Below the pieces are notes generated by a model. It had not been told where the DNA came from and made no database searches. It worked only from the letters and a program-made list of their open reading frames with translations. Shown here in pieces: positions 1-7,941 of a stretch of 64,000 nucleotides of DNA; position 1 is the stretch's first letter; every line of letters starts with the position of its first letter. This DNA is from Firmicutes bacterium CAG:24053_14 (GTDB lineage: Bacteria > Bacillota > Clostridia > Oscillospirales > Oscillospiraceae): NCBI GenBank assembly GCA_001916715.1, contig MNSZ01000064.1:1-64000 (forward strand), read 5' to 3'. Both the position numbers and the translations under genes were made by a program.

Positions 1-1009
1 ATTCCACATAGGTAACTGTTTCTGTTGTAGGGGAAAGCGTAACTTCACCATTTTGCCTATAATAGGTCTCGCTCTTTGTACCCGTAATCGCATTGCCTGA
101 ATAAACAGGAGTCGTAACCGTAACTTCCTCATAATTCGGCACGGTAACACTGACCTCCGAACTTTTCGCCTCGTCCGGAAGATAGTAGGTTCTGTTTTCT
201 GTCTCATACCGATACTGCGGTACTCCGTTGATCGTTCCCGTCTGTACCTTTTTTGTCACTACCGTTACGGAAACTTCTCGATAGGTAAAATAGGATACAG
301 GGATTAAAATCTCTTTGGTCAGTTCCTGTGATGTCACAGGAAACATCTCACCGCCATAGGCTTCCAATTTTGCTTTCATATCGGCTTCGCTGGTATTTTG
401 CTGATTCATCGAGGTAGAATATGCTGCCAGTATGTAAGCAACATCAAAACCGGCGGATGACTGTGCGTGATTGATCAGCGCCTCCATCGACAAATCATAA
501 TCATATCCGCCGTCTGCAATAATCTTCTCTACTTTTGCAAGCGACTGATCATATCCCGCATCTATGATATCTGAAACAACCGTTGACAGATTCTCATATG
601 AACTTGCCAGTGTTGCGTTAGGGTCTACTTCTGAACCATCCAGGCCGAATATGCTGTTCGTGACAATGGTCGGCAAGGAAACGACCAATATAATCAAGAA
701 AAGTAAACAGAGGCATATGCAAATCAAAATTTTAAACAGTGTGTGACGCATAGCCCATGCCGCAGAAAGAATCGCACCCCAGGGGCCACCTGCCGCCGTA
801 CCGGCAGCAATCTCTGCGGCGGCTTTTCCACCTTGCACACTGGCCTGAACTGCTGCTGTAGCAGCATTTGCTGTCGCCTCTACGCCTTTTGCAGCTGCTT
901 GCTTCGCAGCCTTCTGGCCGAGTTGTTTTGCTGCCTTTGCCATCTGTCCTGCGGCTTGACCATAATTATCAGCGCCGTCTCCCATCTGCGTTTTATTTTG
1001 CTCGGCCAT
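1..1009 (-). CDS. CD1108-type mobile-element membrane protein (partial)
   Basis: The minus-strand frame is open from an ATG at 1009 to the window edge (336 codons seen), preceded by a good ribosome site (GGGAGGTGAAG). Residues 1-85 are Ala/Lys/Gln-rich. A single long hydrophobic segment lies at about residues 91-116. The rest is an extracytoplasmic region rich in Thr, Val and Tyr. This layout and the wording of the region before the membrane segment (GGPWGAILSAAWAMRHTLFK) match the CD1108-like family of Tn1549-type conjugative elements as I remember it. Those proteins are membrane-anchored and often end in a cell-wall hydrolase domain, which would lie outside this window. The role in conjugation (wall passage) is family knowledge, not seen here. 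It is the last visible gene of a minus-strand mobile-element block. Confidence 0.75.
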   Translation of the reverse strand, partial: MAEQNKTQMGDGADNYGQAAGQMAKAAKQLGQKAAKQAAAKGVEATANAATAAVQASVQGGKAAAEIAAGTAAGGPWGAILSAAWAMRHTLFKILICICLCLLFLIILVVSLPTIVTNSIFGLDGSEVDPNATLASSYENLSTVVSDIIDAGYDQSLAKVEKIIADGGYDYDLSMEALINHAQSSAGFDVAYILAAYSTSMNQQNTSEADMKAKLEAYGGEMFPVTSQELTKEILIPVSYFTYREVSVTVVTKKVQTGTINGVPQYRYETENRTYYLPDEAKSSEVSVTVPNYEEVTVTTPVYSGNAITGTKSETYYRQNGEVTLSPTTETVTYVE

Positions 1010-1078
1010 AATCTTCACCTCCCATTTTATAAAAAACAGCCATAACACCGTGCAAAGAGGCGTTATGGCTGTGAAAGC

Positions 1079-1450
1079 TTAACTTTTCCGTCTCGGCGGT
1101 TTTGTCTGTGTATCATCCCGCTGCTTCGGATCTCCGAAACGACTCGGTGTGCTCCTATACCGAACGGATTCTACATTTTTGGATACTACGCCACGCTCAT
1201 CATAAACGGGTTTCCCGTTATCATATACCGGCTTTCTCTCCACAACAGATTCACCGTGGATTGCAAACCACTGATGTCCATCACGGTCTTCAAATACCTG
1301 ATCAAGAACAATTTCAAAAATGGGTTTGGCATATCCAATCAGCAATGCAAAAATAGAACTTCGAGCAATCAGTTGGAGAGGATGCTCACTCTCGCTAATC
1401 GGTCCGCCAAAAGCTTTGAATAGCTGCCAAACAGTGATCAGAAACAGCAT
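1079..1450 (-). CDS. Short TrbL/VirB6-like fragment of the mobile element
   Basis: A 123-residue protein. Residues 1-52 look like part of the polytopic TrbL/VirB6 channel subunit of Tn1549-type elements (the phrase WQLFKAFGGPISE followed by a membrane segment, FALLIGYAKPIFEIVLDQVF). The remaining 70 residues are hydrophilic, Arg/Asp/Pro-rich and do not resemble that family. A complete TrbL of this class is several times longer. The gene begins inside the last codons of the upstream gene (13-base overlap), so translation is probably coupled. It is either a shortened, chimeric remnant or a small protein that shares one membrane segment with TrbL. The TrbL link rests on memory of the family and is uncertain. 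Confidence 0.5.
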   Translation of the reverse strand: MLFLITVWQLFKAFGGPISESEHPLQLIARSSIFALLIGYAKPIFEIVLDQVFEDRDGHQWFAIHGESVVERKPVYDNGKPVYDERGVVSKNVESVRYRSTPSRFGDPKQRDDTQTKPPRRKS

Positions 1451-1863
1451 TGCCCACGCAGTATCGTCAACGCATCGTTTACCCGATCCAGAAGTAGTCT
1501 TGATTTCTTGATGCTCTCAATGCGGCTCTCCAATTTTCTGTTGTCGAGGCTCATTTCCACATCCACATAGCTGATGAGTGCATCCAAATCATCCAGGGGA
1601 CGGTCCAGTTCCTCTACAATCGTCGAAGGGAAACACTCCAGCGCCCACACGATATCTCTGTAATGCTGTAAAAGCATCTCTGTGTTGTGATATGTATGGC
1701 GCTTTTTCTCCTTTTGCGCTTGTCGAATCTTATCGTCATCAATCTCAGTATCTCCAAGAATACCTCGCTGTGTAAGCAGTTTGATGAATGCTACTGACTG
1801 CGCAGAAAGCCTGCTTTCCTGCTGCTCATACGCAGATTGTTTTGCTTTTTTATTCTCACTCAT
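1438..1863 (-). CDS. Mobile-element protein of unknown function, helical
   Basis: A 141-residue charged protein without membrane segments or cysteine motifs (only a terminal QCCF). It is predicted to be mostly helical. The central part (YRDIVWALECFPSTIVEELD) faintly recalls small phage/element transcription activators of the ArpU type, but I would not assign that. Its ATG at 1863 overlaps the stop of the upstream gene by four bases, and its 3' end overlaps the next gene by 13 bases. The three genes therefore form one tightly packed minus-strand operon of the integrated element. Confidence 0.6.
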   Translation of the reverse strand: MSENKKAKQSAYEQQESRLSAQSVAFIKLLTQRGILGDTEIDDDKIRQAQKEKKRHTYHNTEMLLQHYRDIVWALECFPSTIVEELDRPLDDLDALISYVDVEMSLDNRKLESRIESIKKSRLLLDRVNDALTILRGQCCF

Positions 1864-2936
1864 AGTGATCGATTCTCCTTTGCTTTAAATTCCTGACTGA
1901 CAAAATCGGAAAGACTGCAAGGTCCTCTAATGTTCTTGAAATTACCTGAACAGGAGAGATATACTCTTACCTTGCAGTCATATTCACAGTTCTTACAATT
2001 CTTTTGAGAAAGATACGCGCGTATTATAGGGGCTGAAAGTGCAACGCGATCCTCTGCGCATCCTGCACACACATCAGACTCCGCTTGTTCCGCACCAGCA
2101 TCCAAAGCTTTCTGGCTGAGCCAAGCAACCAATTTGTTCAGTCGCTCGTGATCCGTACCGTGAATATGCTTATTCGCTCCTAAAATGCGTATTTTCTCAA
2201 TTATGCGTACTACATTCGCCTGTGACGGCATTGAAACCTCTGCTCCTGACGGATACAGTCTATTAAAAATGAGACAGCCATAAGAGCCGGGGAGTCGATA
2301 CAGCGTGAAGACATCCTTATATTTTTGCAGGAATCGCCATACCTTTGTCTTTTCCCAGTTCCAGCGCTGTCCCAAGGTTTCCAAAGTTGAAACGGCCCCA
2401 TATCGTCCAAACTGAACGACAGGTGCCAAAGAGGAAAATATATTGCCCGGATCCTGCCACACACTATGGCACCATAAATCCATCCAGGCATCTGATTCGC
2501 CGAAGGTATGCTTTCTGTCTACAAGCCTTTGCGTAATGCTCCTTGGAAGGCAAAGGAATCCGTAACCTTCTGTCGCATACACACTGCCATCCATACATTC
2601 GGCTCCGGAGCATTTGACAACCCAATCATTGATTTGATAGGTAAGTTTCTTTGTTTTCTTATCGAGTGTGTAATGGATATATCCAAGCTCGGACAGCTCG
2701 TCCATTATACTCATCACCTGCGCGCGATTTTTTAGCCCCAGAACACTTTTCAGTCCGACAATACCACCTGACCACATTCCTGGGACAACTTCATTTGTAT
2801 AGCCGCAGTATACGGCTTGTCCTTTACGAAACGCCGCGCGAGATGCAAGTTTCGCCCAATGACCCATTACCCCCTTGCCCTGGGGCAGGTATGCTCTTGA
2901 GAGCTTGACCCATTGATACTTTCTCAAGCATTTCAT
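1860..2936 (-). CDS. Mobile-element protein with winged-helix-like N-terminal half
   Basis: A 358-residue protein. I place the start at the ATG at 2936 because AAGGAAGGAGAAC lies just upstream; the frame is open further upstream to 3020 without such a site. The N-terminal part (residues about 1-130) has helix-turn-helix character (a stretch like LKNRAQVMSIMDELSELGYI), as in replication initiator or regulator proteins carried at the non-integrase end of Firmicutes elements. A second similar helical unit follows (TLGQRWNWEKTKVWRFLQKY). The C-terminal 90 residues hold clustered cysteines (CAGC, then CKNCEYDC and a later YLSC) that could bind zinc. The function is not established; a replication or regulatory role is an inference from position and fold. 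Confidence 0.6.
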   Translation of the reverse strand: MKCLRKYQWVKLSRAYLPQGKGVMGHWAKLASRAAFRKGQAVYCGYTNEVVPGMWSGGIVGLKSVLGLKNRAQVMSIMDELSELGYIHYTLDKKTKKLTYQINDWVVKCSGAECMDGSVYATEGYGFLCLPRSITQRLVDRKHTFGESDAWMDLWCHSVWQDPGNIFSSLAPVVQFGRYGAVSTLETLGQRWNWEKTKVWRFLQKYKDVFTLYRLPGSYGCLIFNRLYPSGAEVSMPSQANVVRIIEKIRILGANKHIHGTDHERLNKLVAWLSQKALDAGAEQAESDVCAGCAEDRVALSAPIIRAYLSQKNCKNCEYDCKVRVYLSCSGNFKNIRGPCSLSDFVSQEFKAKENRSL

Positions 2937-3024
2937 AGCGGCGTTCTCCTTCCTTTGGAATTTTGGACACAAAAATAGGGCAGCTCCTTGATTCACAAGA
3001 AACTGCCCGGCAGATTTCACAGAT

Positions 3025-3237
3025 TCACTTTCGGACGCGTAAACCGTTAATTGACGCTGTTTTAATTCCCACTAAATACCAGTCTTGATACAGTTCTATT
3101 CTTGTGGGGATCCATTTGTTCTTCACGAACACTTCCAGCGTGTCTCCGCAATGCAGACCGCCATAGTAGTCTTCCAAACCGAATCGAATATCCATCCGAT
3201 CTGTATTCTGATCATAAATCAATACGCCTTGTCTCAT
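3025..3237 (-). CDS. DUF5348-type small protein
   Basis: A 70-residue protein starting at the ATG at 3237 (upstream AGGAGGGTAC). It contains the pattern RMDIRFGLEDYYGGLHCGD followed by a beta-rich half ending GLRVRK. This corresponds to the DUF5348 family of very small proteins found near one end of conjugative transposons. The molecular role is unknown. It is the first gene of the minus-strand element block, reading away from the chromosome junction near 3470, and supports the view that this is the end opposite the integrase. Confidence 0.75.
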   Translation of the reverse strand: MRQGVLIYDQNTDRMDIRFGLEDYYGGLHCGDTLEVFVKNKWIPTRIELYQDWYLVGIKTASINGLRVRK

Positions 3238-3304
3238 TTGATGTACCCTCCTGTTTGTTGATGAAATTATTGACACATTTTGTTGCCTTGATACAATATG
3301 TAAA

Positions 3305-3339
3305 GAAGACCGGATCGAGTGGCAATCAATCCGGCCTTC
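3305..3339. repeat. Imperfect hairpin in the terminal region of the mobile element
   Basis: GAAGaCCGGAT at 3305-3315 pairs with ATCCGGcCTTC at 3329-3339 with one A/C mismatch. It lies between the first element gene (start 3237) and the presumed element/chromosome junction near 3470. It could be a terminator for leftward readthrough from spoVAC or an element-end structure. Otherwise 3238-3419 is AT-rich and has no gene. Confidence 0.45.
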
Positions 3340-3419
3340 TGTGGCTAAATAAAAAATGTTGATTCGGCTACTGCTTATATATCGCTTGCCTCCTTCATAT
3401 GGGATAAATTTGGACTAAA

Positions 3420-3803
3420 TCAGCATACTCGCCTGAAACAGCGGCATTTCTGACTTGGGGTTATTATAACACGCTCCTCGGTTTTGAACTCCAGCGCCGG
3501 TGCGACCATGGAGTTTGCAAAGCCCGTTATCGGGACGAGGGTGCCGCCGCCGGCAAAGCGCGCGATGCGGTCGTAAAGTCCAAGCCCCGTCAGCAGCGCG
3601 CCGATAAAAACGAGAGTTGCCGAGGCCGCGCTTGAAGCATCTGTCCTGTCAAGTCCGCAGTCGGCGTAGACGTTCAATATCGCCTCGCCTATGCAGCAGA
3701 TAAGTCCGCCGACAAGGAAGGCCTTCAGGCAGTTGCCGAGGCATTTTGAGCGCGGCTGGTGCGAGTCGGAATACTGCCGGTATTCGTCGTTTGTCATGTT
3801 CAT
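3420..3803 (-). pseudogene. spoVAC: spoVAC, 3' end lost to insertion of the mobile element
   Basis: Starts at the ATG at 3803 (GGGG eight bases upstream). The first ~110 residues are typical SpoVAC, a multi-span forespore membrane protein of the channel that imports dipicolinic acid: CLKAFLVGGLICCIGEAILN, then LVFIGALLTGLGLYDRIARFAGGGT and VPITGFANSMVAPALEFKTE. In the family another ~35 residues with a last membrane segment follow. Here the sequence switches after FKTE to a short basic, cysteine-rich tail and stops. The switch, near position 3470, marks the probable element junction. The missing 3' end may lie on the far side of the element, outside the window. The product is unlikely to be functional unless the tail is tolerated. 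Confidence 0.8.
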
Positions 3804-3822
3804 AAGTAAGACCCCAAAAGAA

Positions 3823-3850
3823 AAATGCATCGGTCGTTACCGATGCATTT
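3823..3850 (-). terminator. Perfect hairpin downstream of the 3873-4271 gene
   Basis: AAATGCATCGGT (3823-3834), loop CGTT, ACCGATGCATTT (3839-3850). On the minus strand it is followed by TTTCTTTTGGGG, so it can terminate the gene ending at 3873. The same T/G-rich stretch contains the ribosome site of spoVAC. Confidence 0.75.
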
Positions 3851-3872
3851 ATGTTCTCCGAAAAATTTTTGA

Positions 3873-4271
3873 TTATACGTCCAGCGTCAGGTTTTCAACG
3901 CCGTTTGCCTCAAATTCATCCATGTATTCGTCCATACGCGAGGTGAGAGCGGCAAGATCGTCGCAGTCCTCGCCGAGATCGCGCCGGGCAAGCTCCTCGG
4001 CCAGAATGTCGAAAAACACGGCGTCCTCATAATCGGCGATGGCCTCGTGGATGCCGCCGTCCTCGTATGCGCGCGAGGGGAAAACATGCCCGTGCCACAG
4101 CTGAATGAGCGACTTCATGCCGTTTTTTGCGCACAGCGAGAAGATCTTTTCCTGCACTATGTCATAGTCCTCGAAGCGGTCGGTAGTCCTCGTGGAGTTG
4201 AGTATCCAGTTGCCGATATACACAAGGTCGAGCAGTCTGCGGAATTCCTTTTCGGTCAGATCTATGTTCAA
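3873..4271 (-). CDS. Conserved hypothetical acidic protein
   Basis: A 132-residue acidic protein (C-terminal third rich in Asp/Glu), no membrane segment, no signal peptide, no catalytic motif that I recognise. It begins MNIDLTEKEFRRLLDLVYIG. Its start is preceded by a weak ribosome site (CGGAGGCACACGC). It is transcribed singly, with a hairpin terminator downstream, and diverges from murI across a 135-base region. The sequence does not suggest a function. Confidence 0.6.
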   Translation of the reverse strand: MNIDLTEKEFRRLLDLVYIGNWILNSTRTTDRFEDYDIVQEKIFSLCAKNGMKSLIQLWHGHVFPSRAYEDGGIHEAIADYEDAVFFDILAEELARRDLGEDCDDLAALTSRMDEYMDEFEANGVENLTLDV

Positions 4272-4342
4272 AGCGTGTGCCTCCGATCATGTTTGTAATT
4301 ATATTATATCAGATAGACTGCTCCTTTGCCACAATAAAATCC

Positions 4343-4371
4343 TTGTAATTTTGGCTTACTTGTCATATTAT
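4343..4371 (+). promoter_or_regulatory. Sigma-A-like promoter of murI
   Basis: TTGTAA (4343-4348), 17-base spacer, TATTAT (4366-4371), 35 bases before the murI ATG. Confidence 0.6.
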
Positions 4372-4406
4372 ATTATAGTTATAGTTTAATATGGAGATAT
4401 TATCTG

Positions 4407-5207
4407 ATGGACAACAGACCAATCGGCGTGTTCGATTCCGGCCTCGGCGGCCTGACGGCTGTCCGCAGACTCAGACAGATACTGCCGGATGAAAATATAA
4501 TATACTTCGGCGACACCGGGCGCATGCCGTACGGCGGACGGCCGCGTGAGCAGATGCGTACCATTGCGCGGCAGAACATAGCTTTTGCCGAGAGCTTTAA
4601 CGTGAAGGTCATCCTCGCAGCCTGCGGTACGATATCCAGCAACGCCCCCGATATTATCGCCGCAAATGAGACAAAGACGATCGGCGTGCTCCTGCCGGGC
4701 GCAGAGAGGCTTGCCGCGACCGGCAGAAAAGAGCTTGGCGTTATCGCAACAAAAACGAGCATCGAAAGCGGGGCGTTCCAGCTCGGCGTCAGCCGCTTTG
4801 CGCCCGATGCGAAGATAACGGCAGTCGCCTGCCCGGACTTCGTTCCCATGATCGAAAGCGGACACTATCTGCCGGATGATCCGATGGTGCAGCGCATCGT
4901 TGCGCAATCGCTCGAGCCGCTCAAAAACGTCGGCGCGCTGCTGCTCGGCTGTACCCACTATGGACTTATATCCGATGCGATAAGCGCATATCTCGGAAAA
5001 GACGTCGTCCTTGTTGGGGCGGCGGACGCTTCGGCGGAAACGACGGCGCGCTATCTGCGCGACTGCGACATGCTCGCATCCGGCGGCGGCAGCGAGAGCT
5101 ATTACACAAGCGGCAGCACGGCCGATTTTGAGGCTCTGGCGCCCATTATGCTCGGCTACGGGCTTAAAAGCGCCGTGAACCATGTCGAGCCGTTTGCGCT
5201 GGACTAA
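4407..5207 (+). CDS. murI: Glutamate racemase
   Basis: Interconverts L- and D-glutamate, supplying D-Glu for peptidoglycan; cytoplasmic and cofactor-independent. The 266-residue length is normal. The N-terminal VFDSGLGG carries the catalytic acid (D10) and Ser. The two catalytic cysteines are C73 (in AACGTISS) and C182 (in LLLGCTHYG). The substrate segment GDTGRMPYGGR is intact. The ACGT form instead of ACNT is a common variant and not a lesion. The ATG at 4407 is preceded by GGAGAT. A DUF1934 gene and argS follow on the same strand with short gaps, so the three may be co-transcribed from the promoter at 4343-4371. Confidence 0.95.
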   Translation: MDNRPIGVFDSGLGGLTAVRRLRQILPDENIIYFGDTGRMPYGGRPREQMRTIARQNIAFAESFNVKVILAACGTISSNAPDIIAANETKTIGVLLPGAERLAATGRKELGVIATKTSIESGAFQLGVSRFAPDAKITAVACPDFVPMIESGHYLPDDPMVQRIVAQSLEPLKNVGALLLGCTHYGLISDAISAYLGKDVVLVGAADASAETTARYLRDCDMLASGGGSESYYTSGSTADFEALAPIMLGYGLKSAVNHVEPFALD

Positions 5208-5228
5208 TGAGGACAATAAGACAATAAA

Positions 5229-5648
5229 ATGAATGCAGTTATTAAGATAACCGGTGTGCAGGGCTTTATGCAGCCCGATGCGGAGACGGTCGAATTTGTC
5301 ACCGACGGCGTTTACTGCCGCACCGAGGACGGATATCAGATATTTTACCATGAAAGCGCGCTGACCGGCCTTGCAGGTACGAGCACAACGGTGGATATAA
5401 CGTGCGACGCGATCACCGTTGAGCGCAAGGGTGTGCTCAACACGAAAATGGTGTTTCGCGAGGGCGAGAAGGACAGGTTCCTTTACGATACGCGCTTCGG
5501 AGCCGCGACGATGGGCATTGAAACGCGCAAGGTCGCCGCAAGCTTTGACGATTACGGCGGAGATCTGAGCATCGACTATGTGGTCAACATGGAGCACACC
5601 GTCGCAAGCAGAAATAAACTGAATATGAGCGTAAGGCTCAGAAGCTGA
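5229..5648 (+). CDS. DUF1934 (YwiB-like) protein
   Basis: A 139-residue beta-rich protein of the DUF1934 family, a calycin-like barrel of unknown function. In Bacillus the homologue ywiB lies directly before argS, and the same pairing is seen here (13 bases to argS). Typical features are the late paired strands (LSIDYVVNMEHTVAS) and the ligand-pocket-like mid section with alternating Thr/Val. The ribosome site before 5229 is weak (GAGGACAAT 10-18 bases upstream). It is probably translated together with argS. Its biochemical role is unknown. Confidence 0.8.
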   Translation: MNAVIKITGVQGFMQPDAETVEFVTDGVYCRTEDGYQIFYHESALTGLAGTSTTVDITCDAITVERKGVLNTKMVFREGEKDRFLYDTRFGAATMGIETRKVAASFDDYGGDLSIDYVVNMEHTVASRNKLNMSVRLRS

Positions 5649-5661
5649 GAGGATAGATAAT

Positions 5662-7407
5662 ATGGCAAACATGATACAGAAAGCAAAACAGCAGGTAACC
5701 GAGCTTGTTACCGAGGCATACCTTGCCGCGGCGGAAAAGGGTGAGCTGCCTGCCGGACTTACGCTCAACGGCAGCGTCGAGATACCCAAGGACACCGCAA
5801 ACGGCGACTATGCGGCAAACTACGCAATGGCAAGCGCAAAGCTTATGCGCATGCCGCCGCGCAAGGTCGCGGAAACGCTTATCGCGAACATGAAGCTTGA
5901 CGGAAGCTGGTTTGAAAGCGTCGATGTCGCAGGCCCCGGATTCATGAATTTCCGTATGGGCAGCAAGTGGTATTCCGACGTTCTCAAAAACGTCGCCGAG
6001 GAGGGCGACAGCTTCTGCAACTGCAACATCGGCGAGGGCAAAAAGCTCATGGTCGAGTTCGTGTCCGCAAACCCCACCGGCCCCATGCACATGGGCAATG
6101 CGCGCGGCGGCGTTCTGGGCGATGCGCTTGCATCCGTCCTCTCTCGCGCAGGCTACGACGTATGGCGCGAGTTCTATGTCAACGACGCCGGCAACCAGAT
6201 CGAAAAGTTTGCAAGCAGCATCGAGGCGCGCAGCATCCAGTTCCTCAAGGGCGAGGACGCGATAGAGTTCCCCGAGGACGGCTATCACGGCGACGATATC
6301 AAAGAGCTCGCAAAGCTCTTCTGCGAAAAGTACGGCGACGACTGGCTCAAGCTCGACACCCCCGAACGCCACAAGATGATGGCCGAGTTCGGACTGTCGA
6401 TAAACCTGCCGAAGATGAAGCGCGATCTTGCGCGCTACGGCATCGAATACGATCAGTGGTTCCTCGAATCGAGCCTGCATGCCAGCGGCTATGTTGCCGA
6501 TTCCGTGCAGAAGCTCACAGACGCCGGCTTTACCTATGAAAAGGACGGCGCACTGTGGCTGCACACCTCTAAGATCCTTGCGGACAAGCTCCTTGCCGCC
6601 GGCAAGAAGCCCGAGGACATCGAAAAGCTCGAGCTTAAGGACGATGTTCTGCGCCGCGCAAACGGGTTCTACACCTATTTTGCCGCCGATATCGCCTACC
6701 ACCGCAACAAGTTCGAGCAGCGCGGCTTTGACAAGGTCATAAACGTCTGGGGCGCCGATCACCACGGCCACGTCGCACGACTGAAGGGCGCAATGGATGC
6801 CCTCGGTCTCGACGGCGAGCACAGGCTCGATATCGTCCTTATGCAGCTTGTAAAGCTTATGCGCGGCGGTGAGGTCGTGCGCATGTCAAAGCGCACCGGC
6901 AAGGCGATATCGCTCTCCGACCTTCTTGACGAGATCCCCGTCGATGCCGCACGCTATTTCTTCAACTCCCGTCCCGAGTCACCCGTCGAGTTCGACCTCG
7001 ACCTCGCCGTGCGTCAGGACAGCGAGAACCCCGTTTACTACGTCCAGTATGCCCATGCGAGAATATGCACCATGCTTTCGGCGCTTGCCGCCGACGGACA
7101 CGAGGTGCCGGATATAAACAGCGCCGATCTCTCGCTGCTTTCCACCGAGCAGGAGCGCGAGCTGATAAAGCAGGTCGCGCTGCTTCCCGAGGAAATCCGC
7201 CTTGCCGCGCGCGACTATGACCCCAGCCGCATCAACAAGTATGTCACCGAGCTTGCCGCGCGCTTCCACAGGTTCTATACCGCCTGCCGCATCAAGGGCG
7301 CGGAGGAGGGCGTTCTCAACGCGCGCCTGTGCCTTGCCGACACCGTGCGCCGCGTCATAGCTCTCTCCCTGTCCGTCATCGGCGTATCGGCGCCCGAAAA
7401 AATGTGA
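5662..7407 (+). CDS. argS: Arginyl-tRNA synthetase
   Basis: Class I synthetase charging tRNA-Arg. The 581-residue length fits the family. The HIGH box is HMGN at residues 143-146 within ANPTGPMHMGNARGG, and the KMSK box is RMSK at 407-410. An N-terminal tRNA-binding domain (about residues 1-100) and a C-terminal DALR anticodon-binding domain (about 460-581, containing QYAHARICTML) are visible. The start ATG is preceded by GAGAGGATAG. The stop (7405-7407) abuts the left end of a repeat element, so any native terminator has been displaced or is provided by the element. Confidence 0.97.
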   Translation: MANMIQKAKQQVTELVTEAYLAAAEKGELPAGLTLNGSVEIPKDTANGDYAANYAMASAKLMRMPPRKVAETLIANMKLDGSWFESVDVAGPGFMNFRMGSKWYSDVLKNVAEEGDSFCNCNIGEGKKLMVEFVSANPTGPMHMGNARGGVLGDALASVLSRAGYDVWREFYVNDAGNQIEKFASSIEARSIQFLKGEDAIEFPEDGYHGDDIKELAKLFCEKYGDDWLKLDTPERHKMMAEFGLSINLPKMKRDLARYGIEYDQWFLESSLHASGYVADSVQKLTDAGFTYEKDGALWLHTSKILADKLLAAGKKPEDIEKLELKDDVLRRANGFYTYFAADIAYHRNKFEQRGFDKVINVWGADHHGHVARLKGAMDALGLDGEHRLDIVLMQLVKLMRGGEVVRMSKRTGKAISLSDLLDEIPVDAARYFFNSRPESPVEFDLDLAVRQDSENPVYYVQYAHARICTMLSALAADGHEVPDINSADLSLLSTEQERELIKQVALLPEEIRLAARDYDPSRINKYVTELAARFHRFYTACRIKGAEEGVLNARLCLADTVRRVIALSLSVIGVSAPEKM

Positions 7408-7880
7408 TTTTAGAGGCGAATTGGGGCACCTACGGATACATATATCTCTGGTGTCCCGGTTCGAGACTGCCGACAAAACCGTGCGTGCCTCGCGTAACGT
7501 CAGTGCGGTGCTGAATTTTGCAGTACCCCGGTTCGAGACATTGGAATAAACCGTATGTGCCTCGCAACCCGGTAGTGCGGTGCTGAGTTTTAGGGCGCAC
7601 CACATTGGCTCCACTGTCAAGGGGAGCAGGCAGCTTTGCTGCCGAGGGGTTGAATTAATACACATTAATTCTATCAACTATCAGCTATTAGCTCTCAGCT
7701 GCGGCCACCGGTCGCTCGTAGGGAACGGATTTATCCGTTCCGCTGTGATGGTTTTGTCGGCATTGAAATTAATAATCGTAGGGGCGAGCATTGCTCGCCC
7801 TTTCGTTATGGTTTCGTCGATAGTTTCCGGTCGAGATACCGCAAAAAATGTATAGGTACAGCCCCAATTCGCCTCTAAAA
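7408..7880. mobile_element. MITE-like element, copy A (473 bp)
   Basis: Bounded by inverted ends that share at least 20 bases (TTTTAGAGGCGAATTGGGGC on the left; its complement ends at 7880). No coding sequence: the frames crossing it do not resemble proteins. Internal motifs are shared with other copies: CCCGGTTCGAGAC-like segments, a GGAACGGAT..ATCCGTTCC palindrome at 7722-7741, and GGGGCGAGCATTGCTCGCCC at 7781-7800, which recurs in copy B. It starts on the base after the argS stop codon. This fits a non-autonomous transposable or REP-type element. Mobility is inferred from copy number, not proven. Confidence 0.7.
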
Positions 7881-7941
7881 AAGGAGTGCAGATATCAGTC
7901 TACACTCCTTTTCTGCGAGGGATTATAATTTTGAAGGGATA

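Noticed and set aside
743..1045. Plus-strand frame over the CD1108-type gene
   Set aside because: Cys/Leu-rich antisense shadow; the minus-strand frame has a proper start and ribosome site.
4620..4640. Glutamate racemase with ACGT instead of ACNT
   Set aside because: This is a frequent variant in Firmicutes and the Cys itself is kept.
4386..5795. Minus-strand frame of 469 codons covering murI and DUF1934
   Set aside because: Antisense shadow of murI (both catalytic Cys are on the plus strand) and of DUF1934.
7580..7855. Plus-strand frame inside MITE copy A
   Set aside because: No domain and no ribosome site; the sequence is shared with non-coding copies of the element.
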